Below, piece by piece: positions 15,122-22,910 of a stretch of 25,349 nucleotides of DNA. The position numbers and the translations under genes were made by a program. Origin of the DNA: JBBQIY01 sp964618405 (lineage in GTDB: Bacteria; Verrucomicrobiota; Kiritimatiellia; RFP12; UBA3636); contig CAZUAY010000014.1 in the NCBI GenBank assembly GCA_964618405.1, positions 1 through 25,349 on the forward strand, in the 5' to 3' direction. The notes beneath the pieces are model-generated. The model was not told the origin of the DNA. It ran no database searches and worked only from the letters and a program-made list of their open reading frames with translations. Position 1 is the first letter of the stretch. Every line of letters begins with the position of its first letter.

Positions 15122-15927
15122 TTGTTAGAGAACCCGTAGTTAGGCCTACGCCGCAGAATGTAATTCAGAGGGTCGGGCAGGATGCGCTCTCGCTCATTGC
15201 CGAGGTTGGCAAGGCGGTGATGATCTGTGTGGGTGCTTTTACGAACATGCGGTTTATGTTGACGAAGCGTTCGCGTGCTGAAATCGTCAGGCAAATCTAT
15301 GTTTGCGCGGTAAGAAACTTGCCCGTCATTACGGTTGTGGGGTTTTTCATCGGCATGATTTTGTCGCTCCAGATCGGGATCGAATTGAGGCGGTATAATC
15401 AGGAGTCGCTGATTGGCTCGGCCGTCATGTCATCGATGCTCCGTGAAATGGGCCCCTTCATGAGCGGTCTCGTGCTTGCCGCCTGCGTGGGTGCTGCAAT
15501 GGCTGCTCAAATGGGAACGATGATGATTAATGATGAGATCTCGGCGCTGGAAATCATGTCGATCGATCCGCTTCGGTTTCTGGTCATGCCACGCATGGTT
15601 GCCATGGTCGTCACCGTTCCGTTGCTTTCGTTTTATACCTGTTTGGTAGCACTTCTCGGCGGCGCCGTGGTGGGGTATACTCAGCTTTCTGTTCCTTGGT
15701 CTGCCTATTGGACGAATGCTTTTGATTACGCGAATCTTCGTTCCTTGTATGTTGGGCTCTTCAAAGCCCTCATCTTTGGGATCGTGATTGTGACGGTTGC
15801 CTGCTATCAAGGGTTTTCAACGACTCGGGGGGCAGTCGGCGTGGGCCAAGCGACTCGACAGAGTGTCGTTGTCAACTTTCTTATGATTCTCATTTTCGGG
15901 TATTTCATCACGAGGTTATTTTACTGA
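15118..15927 (+). CDS. mlaE: MlaE-type ABC transporter permease
   Basis: The 269-residue inner-membrane permease belongs to the MlaE/YrbE family, which with MlaF, MlaD and often MlaB moves phospholipids between the membranes of Gram-negative cells. The family core is clear: GPFMSGLVLAACVGAAMAAQ, then MMINDEISALEIMSIDP and PRMVA. About five hydrophobic segments follow an amphipathic N-terminus. It overlaps the upstream lipoprotein by 4 bases and mlaF by one base, a strongly coupled operon. The gene name reflects family membership; lipid direction and cargo are not known. Confidence 0.93.
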   Translation: MIVREPVVRPTPQNVIQRVGQDALSLIAEVGKAVMICVGAFTNMRFMLTKRSRAEIVRQIYVCAVRNLPVITVVGFFIGMILSLQIGIELRRYNQESLIGSAVMSSMLREMGPFMSGLVLAACVGAAMAAQMGTMMINDEISALEIMSIDPLRFLVMPRMVAMVVTVPLLSFYTCLVALLGGAVVGYTQLSVPWSAYWTNAFDYANLRSLYVGLFKALIFGIVIVTVACYQGFSTTRGAVGVGQATRQSVVVNFLMILIFGYFITRLFY

Positions 15928-16691
15928 TGATACGATTTGATCATGTCTCCAAGAGTTTTGGCGAGAAGATCGTCCTTGACGATGTTTCCTTCGAGATCAA
16001 AAAGGGCGAGGTTTTCTGTCTCCTGGGTCCATCCGGAACCGGGAAGAGTGTGAGTCTGAAGCACATGATCAGGCTGATGACGCCTACGACGGGGGACGTC
16101 TGGATTGGGGACATGTGTGTGAGCTCCGCGGAGTCGAGCGAGCTTTCGAAGATACGGTCGCGCTTCGGATATTTGTTCCAAAGTTCAGCGCTTCTGGCTT
16201 GGATCAATGTTTTTGAAAACGTCGCGTTGCCCTTGCGCGAGAATACGAAAATGACCGAAAGCGAAATCAGAGATCGTGTATGCGAAGCGTTGGAGAAGGT
16301 GGGACTTGGCAAAGAGGGAGAAGCATTTCCTGCCGATTTATCAGGCGGCATGCGCAAGCGCGCAGGGCTTGCACGCGCCATCGTGACAGAGCCCGAGATT
16401 CTTCTCTACGACGAGCCAACCTCAGGGCTTGACCCTGTAACAGCGCGCATGATCGACGAGCTTATCGTCGACCTTAACAATCGGCTCGGAACCACGAGCG
16501 TCGTCGTCACGCACGACTTACACAGCGCCTTGTCGATCTCGGACAGAATCGCCATGCTTAGCGGGGGCAAGGTTGTGGACATCAAGCCGCCGGCGGAGTT
16601 TATCCGCTCAGAATTACCCGTCATTCAATCATTTTTAGATGCGCAGTACATCACACGTCGTGGATCATGGGAGAAGGAGAAAGCACTATGA
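15927..16691 (+). CDS. mlaF: MlaF-type ABC transporter ATPase
   Basis: This 254-residue ABC ATPase has Walker A GPSGTGKS (about 35-42), a Q-loop (LFQSSALLAWINVFENVALP), the signature LSGGMRKRAGLARAI, Walker B LLYDEPTSGLDPVT and the switch His in VVTHDLHSA. LSGGMRKR with FENVALPLRE is characteristic of the MlaF/TtgA2 group rather than nutrient importers. It would power the MlaE permease. The ATG shares one base with the mlaE stop, and the gene ends in an ATGA overlap with mlaD. Confidence 0.94.
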   Translation: MIRFDHVSKSFGEKIVLDDVSFEIKKGEVFCLLGPSGTGKSVSLKHMIRLMTPTTGDVWIGDMCVSSAESSELSKIRSRFGYLFQSSALLAWINVFENVALPLRENTKMTESEIRDRVCEALEKVGLGKEGEAFPADLSGGMRKRAGLARAIVTEPEILLYDEPTSGLDPVTARMIDELIVDLNNRLGTTSVVVTHDLHSALSISDRIAMLSGGKVVDIKPPAEFIRSELPVIQSFLDAQYITRRGSWEKEKAL

Positions 16692-17818
16692 GTAAGAGCA
16701 CCAACAATAAGAACGCTTCATGCAGCAGTCGCGAAACAAAGGTCGAGATCGTCGTGGGTGTATTCATAACCCTGCTTTTCGCTGCATTAGCTATTTTTAC
16801 GATCGTGGTTTCTGGTGCCTCTTTCTTCAAGAACGGGAACTTTAAAATCTTGGTCGTCATGCCGGATGCCATGGGACTGCGCCGAAACGATCCCGTCATT
16901 GCAAAGGGAACGACGGTGGGCACGGTGAGCGATGTTTATTACGATCAAGACGGTGTGCACGTCGCGGCCGAGCTGACCGCGCCGGTCATCTTTTATGAAG
17001 ATTACAAAATCACCGTCGTTGCCACGTCGATTCTAGGGGGCAGACAGCTTGTTCTCACCGAGGGAACGCCAACGTTGCCAGAAGTGCCGACTGATGGGGA
17101 TCTGGTCGGCATTAGACCTGGTGACATCATGGAAGACGCGTCTCAAGCCGTGAAGAAGATACGCGAATTTCTTGAGACGGATGCGCTGTCGAACCTTCAG
17201 AAAGTTTCAGAAGATATCGCAGACATCTCGGGGCGTCTCAGTCGTGGCGAGGGAACGATTGGTAGGCTATTGTCCTCTGATGATGAAGTCTACACGAATC
17301 TCAACGCCACGGTGGCCAACATTCGTTCCATATCGGATCGACTCGAGGCGGGGGAGGGGACACTTGGAAAATTGCTTTCTTCCGATGATACGCTCTACAC
17401 CAACCTCAATGCTACGGTGGCGAATATTCGTTCCATATCGGATCGCCTCGAAGCGGGCGAGGGCACGCTCGGGAAGTTGCTCTCCTCTGATGATGAAGTG
17501 TATACAAATCTCACCGCCACGGTCGCGAATATTCGCTCCATCAGTGACAGACTTGAGGCAGGCGAGGGGACGATCGGGAAGCTGCTTTCCGCAGATAACG
17601 AAATCTACACGAATCTCAACGCGACTGTTGCGAATCTACGCGAGGTGACGGATCGCTTGGCAAAGGGAGAGGGAACGCTCGGCAAGCTCATGTCGGAGGA
17701 TTCGAAGTTGTACGACGAGATCAGCGGTACGGTGACGGATGTCCGTGAACTGCTGGATGATGCGCGCGAAGCGAATACGCTCAGCACGTTTACATCGATT
17801 ATTTTCGGAGGCTTCTAA
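16688..17818 (+). CDS. mlaD: MlaD-type MCE-domain protein with five C-terminal repeats
   Basis: MlaD proteins form the periplasmic ring that binds lipid for the MlaEF transporter. This 376-residue protein has one membrane helix (about 20-42), a single MCE domain (about 51-125, with RRNDPVIAKGTTVGTVSDV), then a helical region (150-183) and five 35-residue repeats (184-358) of the type L.AGEGTLGKLLSSDD..YTNLNATVANIRSISDR. It is longer than E. coli MlaD (183 residues) because of these repeats, which probably form a helical barrel or needle, as in other extended MCE proteins. The start at 16688 overlaps the mlaF stop (ATGA) and follows AGGAG; the open frame from 16667 would add seven residues and overlap mlaF further. 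Confidence 0.92.
   Translation: MSKSTNNKNASCSSRETKVEIVVGVFITLLFAALAIFTIVVSGASFFKNGNFKILVVMPDAMGLRRNDPVIAKGTTVGTVSDVYYDQDGVHVAAELTAPVIFYEDYKITVVATSILGGRQLVLTEGTPTLPEVPTDGDLVGIRPGDIMEDASQAVKKIREFLETDALSNLQKVSEDIADISGRLSRGEGTIGRLLSSDDEVYTNLNATVANIRSISDRLEAGEGTLGKLLSSDDTLYTNLNATVANIRSISDRLEAGEGTLGKLLSSDDEVYTNLTATVANIRSISDRLEAGEGTIGKLLSADNEIYTNLNATVANLREVTDRLAKGEGTLGKLMSEDSKLYDEISGTVTDVRELLDDAREANTLSTFTSIIFGGF
17237..17761 (+). repeat. Five 105-bp repeats within mlaD
   Basis: Units begin at 17237, 17342, 17447, 17552 and 17657. The middle protein copies are nearly identical (GEGTLGKLLSSDD, YTN, NATVANIRSISDR), while the DNA differs at many third positions; the first and last copies are more diverged. 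The pattern fits old duplications kept by selection on the protein rather than a recent expansion. Confidence 0.9.
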
Positions 17819-17839
17819 CACACTTCTAGCGAGGAAATC

Positions 17840-17923
17840 ATGCAAATTAAAATCGCAACGATTTTTACCGTTGTAACTGCGCTTGTGTGTGGCTCGGCAC
17901 AGCAGGCATCAACCTGCTACTGA
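17840..17923 (+). CDS. Tiny signal-peptide ORF after mlaD, possible gene remnant
   Basis: GCGAGGAAATC precedes an ATG 21 bases after the mlaD stop. The 27 codons read like a signal peptide (Lys4, then a hydrophobic core to VCGSA) and stop at TGA after STCY. There is no mature domain. It could be the intact start of a gene whose remainder was lost (operons of this type often continue with a periplasmic protein), a very small secreted peptide, or chance. No continuing frame is evident before the convergent gene ends at 17969. Confidence 0.3.
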   Translation: MQIKIATIFTVVTALVCGSAQQASTCY

Positions 17924-17968
17924 AGGAATGGTGGCGGCGCTAGCCTGTGGGTTTAACCTCCAGAGGCT

Positions 17969-19030
17969 TCACAACGGGGAAGCACCGTCGAGCAAACGGC
18001 GAGCATTGTTGTAAAAAACATCTTCGATGTCGGCACGTGTTAGTCCCACCCGTTCTGCTGCTTGGCGAAAGGCATCGATTTCTTCATAGAGAAAGAAAGT
18101 TAACTGGGCTGCTTCATCGCCGTCGACTTCGCCCATATTGGGGTCGTTGGACACATCGCCGTAAAGACCGCGGGGGACGAGGTTAACGTAGTGCCCATCG
18201 CGGATGATGCGGCGCATACGCATACGCAAAATTGGCAAGTCGGTGCCGAATAAAACCCGCTTTGGACCGACACTGCGCAGAAGCTGTTCAAAGACATGGG
18301 CGTTGGTGTTGGCGCAGAAATCAAAACATATATGCTTGGTTTGAGCCAACACCTCAAAAGCGTTACCGACATCTTCATCGCAATAAGCGCGGCCCACGTG
18401 CGCCACAATCAGTTTGAGATTGGGGTAGTCATGCTCGATCTGGAGGAGTTGCGCCAAGTTGACAGGATCGCGCAAACGTCCGTCGCGGGGGATGTGTAGC
18501 ATCACAATCCATCCATTGCGGTTGTGCACCTCAAGCTGGTGTTGCGGGAAAAAGTCGAAAATACGGATTTCCTTGGTGGGGAGATAGGCGGGGGCCAGCG
18601 AAAGGTAGCTCTTGGCACCGAGAAAACCACCAGCCTTAACCTGCGCTTCAAGCTTCTCTGCACTCCAAGCGGGATCAGAAAAAACCAGTGCGGGCACCTG
18701 CGCCTGGCGGGAACACGCTGCAACGTATGCGTTTGGCGCATCGAAGTTTCCTTCCACTGGAATCTGACCGAAAATCAACGGTGTCACGTGCTTGCCCGGG
18801 AGCAAGAGACGATAGGTTTCAAGGAGATCCTCGATTGTGTTCTCAGCGGCGACCCGTCCGGGCCAGGTCACGTTGCGTTGAACGCCGACCTTGTTTTTCT
18901 GAGCCGGAAAGTCGCTCTTGCGCCAGACGTGGGTGTGGATGTCGATGATCTGTTCGGGAAGGAAAGCTTCAAGGCGCTCTGCATAGAAACGGCGATCAAC
19001 TTCGGTTGTAGGGATCAAGTCAGTTTTCAT
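17969..19030 (-). CDS. Amidohydrolase-related (amidohydrolase_2 type) protein
   Basis: This 353-residue protein belongs to the metal-dependent TIM-barrel hydrolases of the amidohydrolase_2 group (lactonases, decarboxylases). The metal-binding HTH pair is His32-x-His34 in DIHTHVW, with a Lys in FLGAKSYL, His residues in MLHIPRDGR and IVAHVGRAY, and the final Asp in LFGTDLP. AAGGAG precedes the ATG. It is the last gene of the five-gene sugar operon, 24 bases after the Gfo/Idh gene. In that setting a sugar-lactone hydrolase is one possibility, but nothing in the sequence fixes the substrate. Confidence 0.85.
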   Translation of the reverse strand: MKTDLIPTTEVDRRFYAERLEAFLPEQIIDIHTHVWRKSDFPAQKNKVGVQRNVTWPGRVAAENTIEDLLETYRLLLPGKHVTPLIFGQIPVEGNFDAPNAYVAACSRQAQVPALVFSDPAWSAEKLEAQVKAGGFLGAKSYLSLAPAYLPTKEIRIFDFFPQHQLEVHNRNGWIVMLHIPRDGRLRDPVNLAQLLQIEHDYPNLKLIVAHVGRAYCDEDVGNAFEVLAQTKHICFDFCANTNAHVFEQLLRSVGPKRVLFGTDLPILRMRMRRIIRDGHYVNLVPRGLYGDVSNDPNMGEVDGDEAAQLTFFLYEEIDAFRQAAERVGLTRADIEDVFYNNARRLLDGASPL

Positions 19031-19054
19031 AGGTTCTCCTTGTGAAATGTTTAA

Positions 19055-20167
19055 TCATGACCATGCCCGTGAGTCGGGCACATCCAGCCAGCGTCCTTGC
19101 TCCAGAATCGACTGCTGGCTTACGAGTCCGGGAAGTGTCATGTCCATGGCCGCATCAATATTGATTGGACATGGACGACGTCCCTTAACCGCATCAACAA
19201 AATCAAGAATTTCGAAATAGTCGCCACCCCCGTGGCCGGCTACTTTTGCCCGCTCCATTCCCTCTTTCCAGAAGTCGGGAAGGAACTCGTCGGCCAATGT
19301 GTCGAGATCGAGCCAGGTCTGGGTGTCGGTGCTGCGTTTACGCAGCCAAATTCGATTCTTCTCGCCGGGTGCTCGTGCCGATTCGTAACAACCATCGGTT
19401 CCCTGTAACTGGTAGTTCGTCATGTTGTGGGGTCGATCAGAAACCATATCCACCCGAATCTTCACGAGGCCGCCAGAGGCCATTTTGCAGAGCATGGTAC
19501 TGCACGCTTGGCAGTAAGGTTTGCCGACGTTATCGGTATGATGCGAGCCAGCAGCTTCGCAGCAGACGCTTACCACGCGGTCGTCGGGCATCCATTGTAA
19601 GATCGGTCCAAGGCTGTGGGTTCCGTAGGTCACGCCCTCGATGCCTGTCTGCCAGTGACGTCGCCAAGGCGTCTTGTTTTCATTCATGTCTTTCAACTCA
19701 TGAATGTAGTCGCCTTCGGCGTAGTAGGGGGTGCCGAAGAGGCCTTGGCGAACGAGTTCGCGCACGATCACATTGGGGCGCACGTACGTGTAGTTTTCAG
19801 CCATCATGTAGACGCCACGACTGGCGCGGACGGCTTCGACCAAGCGGCGGCACTCATCGATTGAGACCCCGGCGGTTACTTCCGAGAGTACGGAAAGATC
19901 CCGTTGCAATGCTGCAATAGCCATCGGTGCGTGGTGTTGCATCGGCGTGCCGATGATCACCGCGTCGAGCTCTGCCTCTCGCAGCATCTCATCATAATCA
20001 ACAAACTGTTGGCGAGCCCCGAGGCTCTCGCGCACGTTGTCGAGCTTCTCTGTGTTGGTGTCGCAGACAGCTTGGATCATCACGTCGCCCATGGCGTCGC
20101 AGGCCGCTTTAAAACTGGCACCGCGTCCGCAAGCACCAACTATACCGAGTTTGAGTTGAGATTTCAT
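19055..20167 (-). CDS. Gfo/Idh/MocA family protein
   Basis: The 370-residue protein has an N-terminal Rossmann fold (GIVGACGRG, residues 8-16) and the C-terminal sheet domain of the Gfo/Idh/MocA oxidoreductases, which usually oxidise sugars or cyclitols with NAD(P). The usual EKP motif reads EVT here (Glu96, in LSEVTAGVSIDECRRLV), so the lysine that normally helps catalysis is missing. YGTHSLGPILQW supplies the conserved His and resembles the GH109-type glycosidase branch, which uses NAD differently. The ATG overlaps the stop of the isomerase-like gene (ATGA). It is therefore a sugar dehydrogenase or a redox-assisted glycosidase; the first is the default. Confidence 0.85.
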   Translation of the reverse strand: MKSQLKLGIVGACGRGASFKAACDAMGDVMIQAVCDTNTEKLDNVRESLGARQQFVDYDEMLREAELDAVIIGTPMQHHAPMAIAALQRDLSVLSEVTAGVSIDECRRLVEAVRASRGVYMMAENYTYVRPNVIVRELVRQGLFGTPYYAEGDYIHELKDMNENKTPWRRHWQTGIEGVTYGTHSLGPILQWMPDDRVVSVCCEAAGSHHTDNVGKPYCQACSTMLCKMASGGLVKIRVDMVSDRPHNMTNYQLQGTDGCYESARAPGEKNRIWLRKRSTDTQTWLDLDTLADEFLPDFWKEGMERAKVAGHGGGDYFEILDFVDAVKGRRPCPINIDAAMDMTLPGLVSQQSILEQGRWLDVPDSRAWS

Positions 20168-21567
20168 ATTGTAACCACGTCCACGCCCAGAAAGCGGCCT
20201 AAGCCCATTAGGGCTTCGATGTGATCCCCTAGCACCAACGCGCTGTGGTGGGTGCCGCCTGCGCGTGAGTAGGCTTCCAGAAAATCAGCTACGGGACGAC
20301 GTGGCTTAATCCAGGCTCGCACGGTGTCGCGCATCGCGGGTTCAAGCGCATCCCCTTCGTCACAGACATCGACGGGTGCGACAATCAGAGAAAATGTGTC
20401 GCCAGGGCCAGGTGCGAGATTAACGAATACGGCTGGCCCTGGTTGAACCTTGCAGGTTAGCATGGCGGGATCAGGAACCCCTTTGACAAAGAAGGGCTTG
20501 GCAAAAAGTCTGGCTTTTCCTGCCGCTACTGTGGGGCTGATCTCGCCCATGTGTGAGAGGAACAGCGTGTTGCCAGCCCAATCGGCGCAAAAGATTTCAG
20601 TGAAAGTTACCTGATCGAACGTTCGTGCCAGTGCACCGACTAGCGCGGCCGTTAGCACATCCCCCTCACCACCATACCCAATACCGCGTGCCATGGCTTT
20701 GGAAATCTCCAAGAAGGGCATGGTGTCGGCAGGGCGCTCGGTGCCATCGAAGATCTGGAAATTAACGCTCAACGCGCTGTAGTTGCCATCCTCAAGCAAC
20801 GTACGCAGGCCAAGCCCAATGCGAACGGAACGGCGATGCGCCGCTTCGTCGATGTCGCATTCGAAGCGAGCCTGATCAGCGGCTAATTCGGCCATCACGG
20901 CCGACTCGGAGACCGCCGCTACTGAGGCATCGAGCGTCTCAATGCCGATCTCGTGGACGCTGATGTCGAACTGCTTGCGTAGCACCTTCTGTGAGACATC
21001 AAAGTCACCCATCCCTTTAAAGGCTGGGCCAACACGCAGCGCACGGCTGCCCCGCATCTCACGTGCCGCAAATGCCGCTTGCGCGATCGCGGCGGCGCGG
21101 TCGAGGGTGCGTGGGTCGCTATCGTGCCCCGCAACAATTTCGTAGGGCCGTCCGCGACGACGCAACATGCAGGCAAAATCCATCACCCCGTGTACACCAT
21201 GGTTATTCATGATCTGATCGGTTGATACATCGATACCGAAGTTGGCGTCCATGGTGGTGTCGAGCAGGAGTAAGGGCAGATCGGATCGGCAAAACACGTC
21301 CACTGCCTCCAAGGAGGGCGAGTAGGCTAAATGCAGGGTCACGATGGCATCGATCTTCCCCTCGAATGCAGCCATCGCTTGCTCGAATTCAGGTTCAATT
21401 CGGCAGACAGCGCCCACTTGCACGGAAACGCCGCGTGTTTCAAAGCCTCTAGCAATCCGGCGAATGAAGGCATCAAAAGCGGGATCCCGTTCTGGGTGCA
21501 TGTCGTCGTAAAGCTTCAAATAAAAGGGCAACAGTCCTATACGAGGTGCTCGGTTTTTTTCGCTCAT
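20164..21567 (-). CDS. L-arabinose/L-fucose isomerase-like protein
   Basis: A 467-residue protein of the arabinose/fucose isomerase fold. The C-terminal half has the best match, MARGIGYGGEGDVLTAALVG followed by FTEIFCADWAGNTLFLSHMGEISP, which parallels the AraA segment carrying the metal-binding Glu and His residues. The N-terminal half has the Rossmann-like layout (RIGLLPFYLKLYD). These Mn-dependent enzymes interconvert aldoses and ketoses. Substrate could be any pentose, deoxyhexose or related sugar. The ATG at 21567 follows AAGGA and lies 2 bases after the kinase stop; a TTG at 21573 is in frame but less likely. It overlaps the next gene by 4 bases. Confidence 0.82.
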   Translation of the reverse strand: MSEKNRAPRIGLLPFYLKLYDDMHPERDPAFDAFIRRIARGFETRGVSVQVGAVCRIEPEFEQAMAAFEGKIDAIVTLHLAYSPSLEAVDVFCRSDLPLLLLDTTMDANFGIDVSTDQIMNNHGVHGVMDFACMLRRRGRPYEIVAGHDSDPRTLDRAAAIAQAAFAAREMRGSRALRVGPAFKGMGDFDVSQKVLRKQFDISVHEIGIETLDASVAAVSESAVMAELAADQARFECDIDEAAHRRSVRIGLGLRTLLEDGNYSALSVNFQIFDGTERPADTMPFLEISKAMARGIGYGGEGDVLTAALVGALARTFDQVTFTEIFCADWAGNTLFLSHMGEISPTVAAGKARLFAKPFFVKGVPDPAMLTCKVQPGPAVFVNLAPGPGDTFSLIVAPVDVCDEGDALEPAMRDTVRAWIKPRRPVADFLEAYSRAGGTHHSALVLGDHIEALMGLGRFLGVDVVTI

Positions 21568-21569
21568 GT

Positions 21570-22898
21570 TCAATCCTTAGATTCGCTATTTTTTGCTCCA
21601 GTGCCTGCGAGGAGAGCTGCTCCTTGGGCACCGGCATGGGCTGATCCCACGGACAACTCAAGTCCAGTGATCTCTGCAATGATATCAGGCCAGATCGGAC
21701 TCTTGCTGGGCCCGCCGACCAGTATTGCTTCTGTAAAGCTAAAACCATGCGCTTCCAATCCTCGTAGTCGTTCGGTCAAAGCCCGAGCGGCCCCCTCCAT
21801 CACGGCACGGCTGATGTTGGCACGCGTTCCCACCACCCGTTGGGGCGGTGCGAGCAGATCAATCACCAGTCCGCCTGCTCCGGGCGCAGACTCTGCCGCC
21901 GCTTCGTCGAAGATGCGCAAGGGGTATTTCTCATTTGGTGCAATGAGATTGTCAACATACCAATTGATGACAGGTCCAATCGCAGACACCGAGAAAATAC
22001 CGCCCCAAGGGCCGCCGTGATCAGACAGGAAGGGATCGCACAATAACTCCGCCGCCAGAATCGTCTCGCGATTAGCAAATGGAGTGAACCCGACCCACGA
22101 GGTGCCGCAGGAGAGCATTAACTGGCCGGGACGACACACGCCAACGGCGCGGGCTGCGGACGGGTGGTCAAAGCAACCGGTGGTCGCGAGCGTCTCGGTC
22201 GACAGACCGGTTGCAGCCGCTGCCTCCGCAGTAAGGCGCCCAACCGGTACGCCAGAGCCCGTCAGACGTGAAAGTTGCGATTCTTCTATCCCGAGTCTTT
22301 TAAGAAAAGGCGCGTGCCACTGTCGCCGCACCTGATCTTGCAGGTGAAACGTGGTCGCCGTGGAGTAATCCATGACCCATTGGCCGGTGAGCTTGAAAAG
22401 CAACCAATCGGTATTCATGCAGATGCGTGCCGCCTGACGCATTTTCTCCGGCATCTGTTCACTCATCCAAGCCAGATGCGCCAATGGGAAAGTCTCAACG
22501 CAGGGCCAACCCGTTATCTGACGGACGTCGGGGGAGGTTAAACCCTGCAGTGCGGACGGTAGCGGGTCGCAACAGCGATGATCCATCCAGTTGATCACCG
22601 GCGTCAGCGGGCGACCCTGCGCGTCGGCCAGTAGCGTGTTGCCCGAGGCGGCAGCGGCGGCCAGTGCGACTACTGGCGCCGGTGCCACCGAAGCCAAGGC
22701 GCGGATTACTTCGAACACATCGTGCAATTGTTGCTCGGCATCGCCCTCCACCCAGTCGACTAGGGGATGTCGGTAGACGACAGGGCGTTCAACGGCCTTG
22801 AGAATCTGACCGTCAGCTTGCGTCAAGACTCCCTTAACAGCGGTTGTGCCCAGGTCAAGACCAATCAGGCAGGACGACGGCTCGCAGGTTGAAGTCAT
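21570..22898 (-). CDS. FGGY family carbohydrate kinase
   Basis: This 442-residue ATP-dependent sugar kinase has the N-terminal phosphate loop LDLGTTAVKG (14-23), a sugar-contact segment PVINWMDHRC, CFDHPSAARAVGV and SCGTSWVGFTPF (second phosphate motif region), and ILVGGPSKSPIWPDIIAEITG with the adenosine-binding glycine pair. The layout fits xylulose/ribulose/fuculose kinases, slightly shorter than XylB (484). Its place between an aldolase and an isomerase suggests that it phosphorylates the ketose made by the isomerase. AAAAGGAG lies before the ATG, 12 bases after the aldolase stop. Confidence 0.9.
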   Translation of the reverse strand: MTSTCEPSSCLIGLDLGTTAVKGVLTQADGQILKAVERPVVYRHPLVDWVEGDAEQQLHDVFEVIRALASVAPAPVVALAAAAASGNTLLADAQGRPLTPVINWMDHRCCDPLPSALQGLTSPDVRQITGWPCVETFPLAHLAWMSEQMPEKMRQAARICMNTDWLLFKLTGQWVMDYSTATTFHLQDQVRRQWHAPFLKRLGIEESQLSRLTGSGVPVGRLTAEAAAATGLSTETLATTGCFDHPSAARAVGVCRPGQLMLSCGTSWVGFTPFANRETILAAELLCDPFLSDHGGPWGGIFSVSAIGPVINWYVDNLIAPNEKYPLRIFDEAAAESAPGAGGLVIDLLAPPQRVVGTRANISRAVMEGAARALTERLRGLEAHGFSFTEAILVGGPSKSPIWPDIIAEITGLELSVGSAHAGAQGAALLAGTGAKNSESKD

Positions 22899-22910
22899 TC
22901 GACACTCCTT

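Noticed and set aside
17237..17761. CRISPR-like or satellite array
   Set aside because: The 105-base periodicity is in frame and encodes protein repeats in mlaD; there are no spacers.
17901..17918. Terminator hairpin AGCAGG-6-CCTGCT after mlaD
   Set aside because: The stem is only 6 bp, it lacks a T tract, and it lies inside the tiny signal-peptide ORF.
19246..19920. 224-codon plus-strand ORF
   Set aside because: It is antisense to the Gfo/Idh gene, very rich in Arg, Ser and Cys, and typical of an antisense shadow.
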